The notes beneath the pieces were generated by a model. That model was not told the DNA's origin, ran no database searches, and worked only from the letters and a program-made list of their open reading frames with translations. From Aliidiomarina maris (GTDB taxonomy: Bacteria > Pseudomonadota > Gammaproteobacteria > Enterobacterales > Alteromonadaceae): DNA of 64,000 bases. Of the stretch, positions 56,415 through 64,000 are shown in pieces (positions within the stretch are counted from its first letter, which is position 1; every line of letters begins with the position of its first letter). The DNA lies in NCBI RefSeq assembly GCF_003987335.1, contig NZ_PIPK01000006.1, positions 62,001-126,000 on the forward strand. Reading direction: 5' to 3'. The position numbers and the translations under genes were made by a program.

Positions 56415-57753
56415 GGGCAACCTCCCTTTGCTCAGTGGTAGTGGGTATGCAAAAGTCCCGCACGTCGATTTTTCCAGTGACGGCGTTGGTGATCAGGGCG
56501 GCGCGGTATTCTTGCAACCGTTCAATTATCTCTAATACTTTCTTACTTTGTCTTGATGACTTTTTTTCCGCCTCTAATAAATAATTAGAGATCGTAACTT
56601 GTTCATCGTATGAGGGAACTGTGAACGGTAGACTCTTTGTTTCGTCTTGATTGATGATCGGTAGGGTTGTGTATTTGCCACATTTGACAATGAAGTCTCG
56701 GATTGCGCGCAAGAAATATACAGCGAACAGATGGTGTAACTTTTCATTGCAATGAATGCAGTTAATTTGTTGGTTACATGATGCCGGACTCTTAGCAATA
56801 GCCACTTTTCCTATTGTTGCACCAATCCCTACTTGCATGACTGTATCGGATGGGAAGGTTCTAACGGCCTCCACTCCCTCTTGTGATAACTTATTTCCAG
56901 CTGATTTAAGAAAAACTCCATCAGTGAAATCCCCAGGCTTATACCAAGGCAAGCCTTCGTCATCAAAATGCAGCTCGTTTACCCCAGTAGGAGTCGTTCC
57001 AGTTTTGACGTAATGGCTAAGTCTCCGTAAGGGAAGACACTGCCAGTGCGAAGGAATCTCCCCCAACCAATTAACACCCGAATCCTTCATCGGCACCGAG
57101 GGATCAAGCCCTTTGGTGACCGCCTGACTAATTAACGCTGTTCGTTGCTCGACCAGCTTGTCCAAAAGAGCCTGCTTTTTGGCAATCAGTTCGTCGATTT
57201 GAGCAACTTTGTAGTCGAGAAACTCAACTATTGTCAGCTGTTCGTGTTTTGGTGGAATGCCAGTAATCAGATTCTTTATAAAATCCTCTGGTACCCGTTT
57301 CTGACCTCCAGCGCCATACATTTCTGACTCACCTAGATCTCTGAACCAGTCTGAAATCGTCAAGTAAAACAGAAAGTCCGGATCTAGCAGTTCCAGATCG
57401 ACTCGGAGAACATGGAGTTCTGTCGTTCCAAAAGCGCACCCGTTTGTCAGTCCCTTGGCAATAGCCCCCTTTCCATTCTCGAAGCAGGGAGTGATTTTCG
57501 CGACAACTACATCGTTGTCACAAAAATAGGTATAACCGCTGCCGATCTGCGCCAGCTCCTTGTCTTCATCTAGTCGAATACCTCCATACTCTCCGACAGC
57601 ATCCATAGGAATGAATGAAACAAGTTCTGAATCGGATAGGGTGATCTCATTCTTGCTGGGATTCAGCGTCACCGCAAAACGTAAGCGCATAGCCTTCCAG
57701 TGTTTTGGAAACCCACTATCATCGTATGCAGGGTAGGGGGAGTACCGACTCAT
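56407..57753 (-). CDS. hsdS: Type I restriction enzyme specificity subunit S
   Basis: A 448-residue DNA-recognition subunit with two target-recognition domains separated by conserved helical spacers. The first spacer is near EFLDYKVAQIDELIAKKQALLDKLVEQRTALISQAVTKG (about 185-225), and the second near the C-terminus is KSSRQSKKVLEIIERLQEYRAALITNAVTGK. Each recognition domain ends in a PP-x-x-EQ or PSYDEQ motif. The ATG overlaps the hsdM stop (TGATG). The split target sequence cannot be read from the protein. Confidence 0.93.
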   Translation of the reverse strand: MSRYSPYPAYDDSGFPKHWKAMRLRFAVTLNPSKNEITLSDSELVSFIPMDAVGEYGGIRLDEDKELAQIGSGYTYFCDNDVVVAKITPCFENGKGAIAKGLTNGCAFGTTELHVLRVDLELLDPDFLFYLTISDWFRDLGESEMYGAGGQKRVPEDFIKNLITGIPPKHEQLTIVEFLDYKVAQIDELIAKKQALLDKLVEQRTALISQAVTKGLDPSVPMKDSGVNWLGEIPSHWQCLPLRRLSHYVKTGTTPTGVNELHFDDEGLPWYKPGDFTDGVFLKSAGNKLSQEGVEAVRTFPSDTVMQVGIGATIGKVAIAKSPASCNQQINCIHCNEKLHHLFAVYFLRAIRDFIVKCGKYTTLPIINQDETKSLPFTVPSYDEQVTISNYLLEAEKKSSRQSKKVLEIIERLQEYRAALITNAVTGKIDVRDFCIPTTTEQREVAHG

Positions 57754-60023
57754 CAAACCACCTCTGCCAACATAGCGACGATTTCCTTTTCCAACTGACT
57801 AATTTCGCCAGCGATCTCTTCCAACGGGCGTGGTGGCTCGTATACGTAAAAATGGCGATTCAACGGAATCTCGTAACCAACCTTGGTTTTGCTGTGATCA
57901 ATCCAGGCGTCGGGCACATGCGGCAACACCTCAGCGGCCAAATAGGCCTCGCAATGGTCCTTTACCAACGCAAGCAGTTTGTCATGGCCGGTTTCGTTGT
58001 CGTATTTCAGCGGCAAGGGCAGGCTGATATCAGCGGGCAACACCACGTTCTCGGTATCGCGCAACTCCGGATCTGGCTCTGGGTTGCCCTTCTTGTCACG
58101 GCAAATGTCGGCCTCTGGGTCTCGCTCTGACAGCGCCGCCAATATCGCCTTCTTCACCGGAGCACCTACCTTGAGGTCGGCCTTCTTCAAAGCCTTATTC
58201 AGCTCTTTATTCAGTAGCGCTTCGAATTCATCCCGGTTCTGATAAAGGATGTTGCCATCCAGCTCTTCTAGCAGGTCTATTATGGCAGCCTGAGACTGTT
58301 TACCCGCCTCAATTTCCGCCTGATAGGCCGCTTGGTCCTTACGCTTTTTACTGGTAGCCAGGTTGGCAAACGCCCGTTGCTCGTCCAGGCGAGCAGCCCT
58401 CTGTGGGCTGGCCTGGAAATTCAGCCTTAGAGGGCGTTCCACTGTGATTTTCAGGTAGCCAAACTCGTGGTTATCAAAGATCTTGCTGACGGTACGGGTT
58501 TCGGTTCCTGTCGGTCTTGATGATCCTTTGGTATGTACCGGTGCTACGGAAGTCGCCTCATGCTGATGTTCGGCGTAGAGGCGAACCAGTTCGCGGATAT
58601 GCTCCTCAGCCAACTCATTTCGCTTGTTACCCAGGCTTTTGTCCATCTTCTTGTAATGGCGGGTGCCGTCGATCAGCTGCACTTTGCCTCGGCGGTGTTC
58701 CGGCTTGCGGTTACTGACAATCCAGACGTAGGTGTAGATGCCAGTGTTGTAGAACATCTGGTCTGGCAGGGCCACGATGGCGTCGAGCAGGTCGTTTTCG
58801 ATAATCCAACGCCGAATATTGCTCTCACCGCTACCGGCATCACCGGTGAATAACGGGGAGCCGTTGAAAACCACGGCAATCTTCGATCCGTCACCACCCT
58901 CATTGATACCATCCACCAGTTTCGGCGGGTTGTGCATCTTGGAAATCATGTGTTGCAGGAAAAGCAGCGAGCCATCATTGATTCGGGGCAGACCGGCACC
59001 AAAGCGCCCGGAAAAGCCCTGGTCGTCGTACTCCTCACGGACGAAATCTTCTTCCGGCTTCCATTCAACCCCAAAAGGCGGGTTGGAAAGCATGTAGTGG
59101 AATTTCTTCTCCTGGTGGCCATCGTGAGGTACGAAGCCGTTGTTTTTGTTCTTAGCGTCTTTCACGCCCAGCGTGTCCCCATAGATGAGGTTGTCGATGG
59201 GCTCATCTTTGATCAGGAGGTCTGAGCAACAAATGGCGTAGGATTCCGGATTGTACTCCTGACCGAACAGCTCGATGTGGGCATCGGGGTTCAATCCTTC
59301 ATGGGTACCGTCACCGCAAATGTACTTTTCAGCTTCCGAGAGCATGCCACCGGTACCGGCTGTGGGGTCGTAGATACTCCGGTAAATGCCTGGGGCAAAG
59401 ATGCCTTCTTCATCGGTAAACAACAACTGCACCATCAACCGGATGACTTCACGGGGAGTAAAGTGGTCCCCAGCCTCTTCATTGGCCTGTTCATTAAACT
59501 TTCTGACCAGCTCTTCAAACAGATAGCCCATCTGTAGGTTGCTGAGGGTCTTGGGCGAGAGGTCAATCTCGTTGCTACAGAACTCTTTGAGAATCAGGAA
59601 AAGGCGGTTGGCTTCATCCAGCTTGGCGATTTCCGCCTCGAAATCGAACTTATCAAAGATGTCCCGAGCGCGGGGTGAGAAACCCTGGATGTAGGCAATC
59701 ATGTTGCCCGCAATGTTCGGCGGATCAGCCAGTAGCTTATCGAAGGTAAAGCCGCTGGTATTGAACAGTTCCTGTTTGCGGCCACTGGTGGCAATGCGTG
59801 AAAGCGCCTTTTCCAGTGCAGGGCCGGTTATGCCGCGGGCTTCCAGGCGTTCCTTCTCAGCCAGTACCTTTTTCTGGTTTTCCGCCAATACCAGGTCAAA
59901 CCGACGCAGGACGATCATTGGTAGCATTACCCGCCGGTACTGGGGTGGCCGATACGGGCCTCGCAGCTTGTTAGCGATGTTCCAGATGAAGCCGACAAGG
60001 TTTTGATGATGGTTTTGTTGCAT
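57753..60023 (-). CDS. hsdM: Type I restriction enzyme methylase subunit M
   Basis: A 756-residue N6-adenine methyltransferase. An N-terminal helical domain (FIWNIANKLRGPYRPPQYRRVMLPMIVLRR) precedes the catalytic core, with the S-adenosylmethionine motif DPTAGTGG (219-226) and the catalytic NPPF (314-317). It is longer than the classical 500-residue HsdM, with an extended C-terminal region (about 500-756). It starts 27 bp after the WYL gene stop and is coupled to hsdS. Confidence 0.95.
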   Translation of the reverse strand: MQQNHHQNLVGFIWNIANKLRGPYRPPQYRRVMLPMIVLRRFDLVLAENQKKVLAEKERLEARGITGPALEKALSRIATSGRKQELFNTSGFTFDKLLADPPNIAGNMIAYIQGFSPRARDIFDKFDFEAEIAKLDEANRLFLILKEFCSNEIDLSPKTLSNLQMGYLFEELVRKFNEQANEEAGDHFTPREVIRLMVQLLFTDEEGIFAPGIYRSIYDPTAGTGGMLSEAEKYICGDGTHEGLNPDAHIELFGQEYNPESYAICCSDLLIKDEPIDNLIYGDTLGVKDAKNKNNGFVPHDGHQEKKFHYMLSNPPFGVEWKPEEDFVREEYDDQGFSGRFGAGLPRINDGSLLFLQHMISKMHNPPKLVDGINEGGDGSKIAVVFNGSPLFTGDAGSGESNIRRWIIENDLLDAIVALPDQMFYNTGIYTYVWIVSNRKPEHRRGKVQLIDGTRHYKKMDKSLGNKRNELAEEHIRELVRLYAEHQHEATSVAPVHTKGSSRPTGTETRTVSKIFDNHEFGYLKITVERPLRLNFQASPQRAARLDEQRAFANLATSKKRKDQAAYQAEIEAGKQSQAAIIDLLEELDGNILYQNRDEFEALLNKELNKALKKADLKVGAPVKKAILAALSERDPEADICRDKKGNPEPDPELRDTENVVLPADISLPLPLKYDNETGHDKLLALVKDHCEAYLAAEVLPHVPDAWIDHSKTKVGYEIPLNRHFYVYEPPRPLEEIAGEISQLEKEIVAMLAEVV

Positions 60024-60050
60024 GCTGTTCTCGCTATTTAATATCTGTTG

Positions 60051-60992
60051 TTAACTACTTGGCGCTGCCTCGTCACCGGTGCCGGCATAGCCAGGTGCCA
60101 GGACAGCGTTAGTGCAGTGTTCAAGAATGTTGTGGTTACGCAGCCACAGGTGATATTCCTGCTCTGGCAACCGATGATCGGGGCTACAGTCCACGTTCCA
60201 ATGGCGTAGCAGGTAGCCAGCGCGAGCGGCACGGATGCTGAGCTGTCGGACCGGCTGGTTGTTCTGCCGGGACATATTAAAATCCAGCGCAATAGCCTCC
60301 GGATGACTGTGGCACGGGTGCGGGATGAGCTCTAAGGTCAGTTGCTCATTCCATTCGGCATCCGACGTTTGATGTTCCTGCTCTGCGATATCCGTTCTGT
60401 CGATAGGCTTTTCACAGATATGGGCGCTGGTGATGCGATTGCAGACAAAATCTCGGAATGCACCGCGTTTTCGGCAGTAGCCGCGCATGTGCCAACGCTG
60501 GCCGTTGTTGACGATGCTGTGCGGCACAACCACACGCTCGCTAGCGCCTGAACTGAGGGACTGGTAGGTCATCCGCACAGCCTGTTGTTGGCTTATTGCC
60601 CGGCTCACTGTCGCCAGCACATCCTGTGGTGGCGTGATCAAATCTGGTGCATCCTCACAGAAACCAGACTGGCCAGGAGTCACCGATAGCCCATCGCCAA
60701 AGCCGTGAGCCAGGGTTTTCAAGGCGGCATGGGGCTCATGGTGGAACAGAGGCTGATAGTTGTCGGTACGGTAGTAGCGCTTGTTTTCGTGACGGAGGAT
60801 CAGGTTCTCGTGGGCTAGCTCACGGTAGAGAGTGAAGTCCCGGGTGCTGGAGGCGACTGCGGTGCCGAAGTGCGCCATTAGCTCACTTCGGCCCACTGAG
60901 CCATGGTATTGCAGGCAAAAATCAATGAACGCCAAGCGCTCGCGCTGGGCGTGTGAGTGATTTTCGAGCTTTAAGGCGGCGTTTCCCGGCAC
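60051..60992 (-). CDS. WYL-domain transcriptional regulator (BrxR/CapW-like)
   Basis: A 313-residue protein with an N-terminal winged helix (about 15-75, LAFIDFCLQYHGSVGRSELMAHFG), a WYL domain (about 125-205, QQAVRMTYQSLSSG and GQRWHMRGYCRKRGAFRDFVCNRI) and a C-terminal WCX-like part with AARAGYLLRHWNVD. The plan matches BrxR and CapW, which repress defence operons. The start is GTG at 60992 with AAGG 8 nt upstream. It is the first gene of the operon, and a perfect 20-bp palindrome lies 84 bp upstream. Repression of its own operon is inferred. Confidence 0.88.
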   Translation of the reverse strand: MPGNAALKLENHSHAQRERLAFIDFCLQYHGSVGRSELMAHFGTAVASSTRDFTLYRELAHENLILRHENKRYYRTDNYQPLFHHEPHAALKTLAHGFGDGLSVTPGQSGFCEDAPDLITPPQDVLATVSRAISQQQAVRMTYQSLSSGASERVVVPHSIVNNGQRWHMRGYCRKRGAFRDFVCNRITSAHICEKPIDRTDIAEQEHQTSDAEWNEQLTLELIPHPCHSHPEAIALDFNMSRQNNQPVRQLSIRAARAGYLLRHWNVDCSPDHRLPEQEYHLWLRNHNILEHCTNAVLAPGYAGTGDEAAPSS

Positions 60993-61075
60993 GTTCGCAC
61001 CTTTTTTGACTAAATATGGTTAGCCACCTTATTACACAAACCTACATCATGCAATCATTTTGATTTGTCCTATAG

Positions 61076-61095
61076 AACTTTCACATGTGAAAGTT
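61076..61095. promoter_or_regulatory. 20-bp perfect palindrome, candidate operator of the defence operon
   Basis: AACTTTCACATGTGAAAGTT is fully self-complementary with no spacer. It lies between the WYL gene start and the mobI-like gene end, in the only gap that can hold the operon promoter. Lack of a T-tract or loop argues against a terminator. A dimeric winged-helix regulator could bind it. Confidence 0.6.
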
Positions 61096-61166
61096 TTGGC
61101 TCCTTTCCAGATGGAAAATGGTTGCGTAAAGCCCGCCGGAAGGGACGGGCCTGAACGGTTTTTTGT

Positions 61167-61739
61167 TTAGGATTCTGGGAGCTGAAGGCCATCGAAGTGC
61201 GCCTCCAAGCTGTCCAACTGCTTAAGGTTTGCCCTGACGAGACGGCGCATGTGAGTTAGGTTTGCATTCATGATACGCACTATCTCAAATCCGGCTTCTG
61301 TCTCTTCAATGATGGGCCTTTCCCAGTCGTGAGCGCGGTTAAATGCGGGTTTTGAGTACCGGTGTTTCAGGGCTCGGCGGATGTGTTCACTGAAAACCGC
61401 ATGCCCCTTACCGTTTTTCACTCTTACGAAGGTGTTGTAATACCAATGCATTTCCAAGCTACCGTACAGCATTCTCACCCGGCAGCCGTGATGGCCAGGG
61501 TAGCCTCTCGTTTCATTGGTTCGATGAGCCTCATTATGCGCCCAGAAATGGTCCGACAGCCGCTGAGCGAGATAGCGTAGGCGCGCTCGCTCCATATCCA
61601 GGCTTTTGGATAGCGATTGCAGATACTGTCTGCATTGATCAAGCGCCATTCGGCGCCCCTGGTGATGGTCAAACTCCCCGGCGCGTGCCACCTCATGCCA
61701 CTTATCGGTGATTTCCTGAATGGTTTTGGGTTTGCTCAT
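61167..61739 (-). CDS. Probable MobI-type conjugative transfer protein
   Basis: A 190-residue protein whose middle region resembles MobI of SXT/R391-type elements: HWYYNTFVRV after GCRVRMLYGSLEM, then VFSEHIRRALKHRYSKPAF, DWERPIIEETEAGFEIVR and a helical end. The N-terminal part (about 20-65) looks coiled-coil. MobI acts with oriT to start transfer of integrative conjugative elements. ATG at 61745 is only 1 nt from AGGAG, so ATG 61739 is preferred. The assignment is from remembered family pattern and needs a profile search. Confidence 0.6.
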   Translation of the reverse strand: MSKPKTIQEITDKWHEVARAGEFDHHQGRRMALDQCRQYLQSLSKSLDMERARLRYLAQRLSDHFWAHNEAHRTNETRGYPGHHGCRVRMLYGSLEMHWYYNTFVRVKNGKGHAVFSEHIRRALKHRYSKPAFNRAHDWERPIIEETEAGFEIVRIMNANLTHMRRLVRANLKQLDSLEAHFDGLQLPES

Positions 61740-61848
61740 TAGCATTCTCCTGTTGGTTGATATTCAAGAGAAATGCTAATGGCCGCAGAGACAAACCCAC
61801 GGGTCTGTAATTTGCCAATTTGGGCAAAAGTAGCCGTTTACCCCCAGA
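61740..61848. other. Inverted-repeat-rich gap upstream of mobI-like gene (possible oriT)
   Basis: Within about 110 bp there are three short inverted repeats: AGCATT-CTC (61741-61749) with GAG-A-AATGCT (61768-61777), a dyad around ACCCACGGGT (about 61795-61804), and TTTGCC (61811-61816) with GGCAAA (61823-61828). In SXT/R391 elements oriT lies directly upstream of mobI. A nic site cannot be identified from the sequence alone. Confidence 0.4.
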
Positions 61849-62004
61849 TTATCTGGAATTTTTATCGACCTGGCGGCGTGCTTTAAACTTCCGGTTGAGA
61901 AATGCTTCCAGCTTGTTAGCATTCAGGTATGTGATGCCGCAGATCGCCAGGATAACGGCGACAAAGCCGAGGAAAGCAATGAGTGTGACGGACATATCGA
62001 TCAT
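61849..62004 (-). CDS. 51-residue single-span membrane protein
   Basis: ATG at 62004 with AGGAG 8 nt upstream opens a 51-residue frame: a hydrophobic segment of about 22 residues (VTLIAFLGFVAVILAICGITYL) followed by a basic cytoplasmic-type tail (FLNRKFKARRQVDK). The ribosome site and clean topology make it a credible small gene between the serine recombinase and the mobI-like gene. Function unknown. Confidence 0.65.
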   Translation of the reverse strand: MIDMSVTLIAFLGFVAVILAICGITYLNANKLEAFLNRKFKARRQVDKNSR

Positions 62005-62045
62005 GTGAGTTCTCCTGTTTTCGTACTTTGAGTGCAAAATGCAGC

Positions 62046-62675
62046 CTATGCTGCATCTGACTGCTTTTGTTCCTTTGCGACAGAGGCAATCAGATGGCGC
62101 GAACAACCCAGGATGTCCTGGATTTCGCTATAGCTATGACCGGTGCGCAGTAAACTGGCGATGTGTTGTCGCCTCTTCAGGTCAGGTTGGCGCCCCTGAT
62201 ACTTACCCTCGCTGCGGGCCTTGTTGATCCCCTGGTTCTGGCGTCGACGCCTATCCTCGTAATCTTTGCGAGCTACCGCTGCCAACATGTCGAGCATCAT
62301 GCTGTTGACCGCCTGCAGAATAGATTCGGTAAAGCCGGTGTCGTCTTTTTTGTCCAGTGCCAGCCAACTCGTTGGTAACTCCGGCGAGACAACCGCCAAC
62401 CGTTTGGCGGCCAACTTCTGCTTCAGCGTATCCCAATCCTGCTGTTTCAGGCGGGCAAGCCGGTCAATCTGCTCCACCAGTACAATGTCACCTTCACCAG
62501 ATTCGGCAATCAGTCGCATCAGTTCGGGGCGATGCAGTGTGGCACCGGAGACGTTCTCGGTATAAAAGGCAGCAATGCGCTGACCGTGTTGCTCGGCAAA
62601 CTGAATTAGCGATGCTTTGGCCCGCTCGGCATTTTGTTCCTGGGTAGATGCTCTCAAATAGGCGCGTATAAACAT
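62046..62675 (-). CDS. Serine recombinase (resolvase/invertase family)
   Basis: A 209-residue small serine recombinase. The catalytic Ser is in YLRASTQEQNAERA near residue 10; GDIVLVEQIDRLARL holds the conserved Asp-Arg-Leu-Arg-type segment; and the C-terminus has a helix-turn-helix (HSYSEIQDILGCSRHLIASV). It is the size of a resolvase, not of a large serine integrase. ATG at 62675 follows GAGGAGG. The 100 bp upstream carry repeated motifs that may be its crossover or operator sites. Confidence 0.9.
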   Translation of the reverse strand: MFIRAYLRASTQEQNAERAKASLIQFAEQHGQRIAAFYTENVSGATLHRPELMRLIAESGEGDIVLVEQIDRLARLKQQDWDTLKQKLAAKRLAVVSPELPTSWLALDKKDDTGFTESILQAVNSMMLDMLAAVARKDYEDRRRRQNQGINKARSEGKYQGRQPDLKRRQHIASLLRTGHSYSEIQDILGCSRHLIASVAKEQKQSDAA

Positions 62676-62688
62676 TAATGCCTCCTCA

Positions 62689-62793
62689 GTCTGTTATAAG
62701 TGGTTCCGCTTGGCCGGTCTGTTTTAAATGGTTCCTTGTCATATTGAACGGCCTGAATCGTTGGTTCCTCTGATGTGTACCCATCAGGAACCA
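62689..62793. repeat. Repeat array upstream of the serine recombinase (candidate res site)
   Basis: Two 19-bp direct repeats, 62689-62707 and 62717-62735, follow GTCTGTTWTAARTGGTTCC and start 28 bp apart. A third TGGTTCC occurs at 62762-62768 and an inverted GGAACCA at 62787-62793; the last two form a hairpin with TGATG/CATCA inner arms. Such short-spaced copies upstream of a small serine recombinase resemble res subsites. The hairpin may also terminate the 129-residue gene ending at 62796. Confidence 0.6.
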
Positions 62794-62795
62794 CC

Positions 62796-63185
62796 TCAAG
62801 AGTCGAAAAACTCCCCGAACGGATCATCTTCCCGGAGGATCGGATTGACTCTGAAGTCATCGAACAGATCGCTAGTGTCTTGTTGACTCCCAGTGCCGGG
62901 GGTTGTCGTGCTGCTTGGACCGTTCTCTCCCCTACCACTGCCTCGACTAAACGACGCCATCTTTTTCTCAAATTCAGGAAACGTTATTTCCCCATCGGGT
63001 CCCTTGGCGAAAACCGTCTTGTAAGCATCGACTGCGGCCATTGCGAAGCGAATGAGCAGTGCGGCCACCCAGAGCACGAACAATAGATACCATGCGTAAA
63101 GCGCTGCATCGGTACCCCTTAAGGCGAGCTCCACAACGCCGATCCCGGCGAGCCCCACTGCTACTATTTTTGTCACCCTCACCAT
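62796..63185 (-). CDS. Membrane protein of unknown function
   Basis: A 129-residue protein with two hydrophobic segments (about 6-22 and 28-50: VVELALRGTDAALYAWYLLFVLWVAALLIRFAM), a helical region (VDAYKTVFAKGPDGEITFPEFEKKMASF) and a Ser/Gly/Asp-rich tail with DPFGEFFDS. It is transcribed toward the serine recombinase. The ribosome site is weak. No family recognised. Confidence 0.65.
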   Translation of the reverse strand: MVRVTKIVAVGLAGIGVVELALRGTDAALYAWYLLFVLWVAALLIRFAMAAVDAYKTVFAKGPDGEITFPEFEKKMASFSRGSGRGENGPSSTTTPGTGSQQDTSDLFDDFRVNPILREDDPFGEFFDS

Positions 63186-63255
63186 GGTTTCAGTCCCCGA
63201 TAGCTCTTTACTTCGAAGCTACCAGAACCTGAGAAAATGCAAGTTTTGACCGGCG

Positions 63256-63669
63256 TCAGGCCGCTCTGGCTCGCCCGGCCAGCCATGGCAGTTTCACTTT
63301 GTTGTAGGCATCGTCCGTCATCACCCTCAAAACTTCCGCGTCCAGGTGTGGAACCACCAACGCAGTGCCTTGGTATCGAACTCGCGGAAAGTTGCATGGC
63401 TGGAATACGCCATGAGGGAGGTCGTCCTCATCGCCCAGCCATTGTCTGAGCCGGAGATCGAAACACCAGCCCTGTTCGAGTTCGATCCAGCAATGGGGAG
63501 CGGTGGCTATTCGGCTCAGCCGGTCCTCTGCGTATCCGATACGACATTGATGGAAGATGCCTTGCTCGCTCAGGGCATTGCTGATCACAAAGGTCATGCA
63601 GTCGCTATCGATTTTGGCGTCTTCAAGCGGCAACAGAGCGAACTCAAGTTCATCATGCCAGTCACTCAT
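63256..63669 (-). CDS. Unknown protein with a possible transglutaminase-like triad
   Basis: A 137-residue cytoplasmic protein. Cys24 (DSDCMTFVIS), His59 (APHCWIELEQGW) and Asp71 (CFDLRLRQWLG) are spaced and set in contexts that recall the Cys-His-Asp triad of transglutaminase/NlpC-like folds (H-W-x-E then D). This is a motif-level inference only. Its ATG overlaps the stop of the upstream gene by 8 bp, so the two are translationally coupled. Confidence 0.6.
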   Translation of the reverse strand: MSDWHDELEFALLPLEDAKIDSDCMTFVISNALSEQGIFHQCRIGYAEDRLSRIATAPHCWIELEQGWCFDLRLRQWLGDEDDLPHGVFQPCNFPRVRYQGTALVVPHLDAEVLRVMTDDAYNKVKLPWLAGRARAA

Positions 63670-64000
63670 GAACTGGCTCCTTGAACATCAGTCGCTGGCC
63701 CTGCTCGTAAAGCACAGGGTACGGCAGCGGTTCGCTATCCTGGATGACGGTGCCGGGAGGAAAATACATCAACATCCAGGATGGTAAGGCACCACTGACC
63801 GTGCGATAGAACTCGTCCACAGGGAAGCTGAGTTGCTCACCTGATTGCCGGAAAACGAGGCGAGAATAATTCTCTGGATGATTAGCCCCGATGTTGTAGC
63901 TTTCGGGCTCAGTACCTTCCACGTAGGCGGGAGACTTCCAACGATTCGGCGTCTTGATGTTGTAGGCAACCACACATTGACCCACACCACATCCATACTC
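63662..64000 (-). CDS. Unknown protein, 5' end possibly outside the window
   Basis: The frame is open from the window edge to the stop at 63662. The first usable start inside is GTG at 63985, giving 107 residues (GQCVVAYNIKTPNRWKS...), but the frame continues upstream without a stop. It has no membrane segment or recognisable motif; SWMLMYFPPGTVIQD is its most hydrophobic part. It is coupled to the 137-residue gene downstream. Confidence 0.5.
   Translation of the reverse strand, partial: EYGCGVGQCVVAYNIKTPNRWKSPAYVEGTEPESYNIGANHPENYSRLVFRQSGEQLSFPVDEFYRTVSGALPSWMLMYFPPGTVIQDSEPLPYPVLYEQGQRLMFKEPVHE

Noticed and set aside
61131-61150. GCCCG/CGGGC hairpin after the mobI-like gene as a terminator
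   Set aside because: The stem is only 5 bp and the T-tract on the relevant strand is short, so the support is too weak to list.
63179-63397. 72-codon minus-strand frame between the 129- and 137-residue genes
   Set aside because: It is in another frame across the end of the 137-residue gene, with Ser/Gly-rich composition and no ribosome site.

Overview
The window reads as chromosomal DNA from a marine gammaproteobacterium, most like the Idiomarinaceae (Alteromonadales). That placement is an inference from gene order and protein character, not from a database search. Positions 1-41846 hold the conserved replication-origin neighbourhood. A genomic island starts directly at the 3' end of mnmE and runs past position 64000.

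Core, left to right: the 5' end of polA (minus strand, running off the window) with two DnaA-box-like sites upstream; a DUF945 gene; a TetR regulator; an SLC13-type permease broken by one frameshift; aroE, whose start codon overlaps that of a divergent truncated haemoglobin; then the minus-strand run dprA-smg-topA-like-tsaC-hemF-rluF. Divergent from dprA is def-fmt-rsmB-trkA, converging on trkH. Next come pepQ, slt, fadBA, a TusA-like gene, a GNAT gene, tag, glyQS, a lipoprotein hydrolase, gyrB-recF-dnaN-dnaA (minus), and rpmH-rnpA-yidD-yidC and mnmE (plus). Three parS-like palindromes (in pepQ and twice in recF) and perfect DnaA boxes fit an origin-proximal, ParABS-organised segment.

Island, 41847 onward: (a) the last 18 bp of mnmE resemble the SGI1-type attachment site and are followed by a decayed tyrosine integrase; (b) a copper module, copA then cueR, with a textbook CueR operator and 19-bp promoter spacer; (c) an isochorismatase-like hydrolase, an exported metallo-beta-lactamase-fold protein and a divergent GlxA/AraC-type regulator; (d) an eight-gene minus-strand defence operon: WYL regulator, hsdM, hsdS, DinD-like, hsdR, a PD-(D/E)XK nuclease, a small acidic protein and a GmrSD-like DUF262/DUF1524/DUF5655 protein, with most junctions overlapping or nearly so and a 20-bp perfect palindrome upstream; (e) mobility genes: a probable MobI-type transfer protein with an inverted-repeat-rich region (possible oriT), a 51-residue membrane protein, a serine recombinase behind a repeated array, and three unidentified genes reaching the window edge.

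The most interesting part is the composite defence operon. It joins a complete type I restriction-modification system to three extra genes under one apparent WYL-type regulator, inside what looks like a mobilisable element parked at the mnmE att site. No tRNA, rRNA, CRISPR array or intact insertion sequence was recognised.
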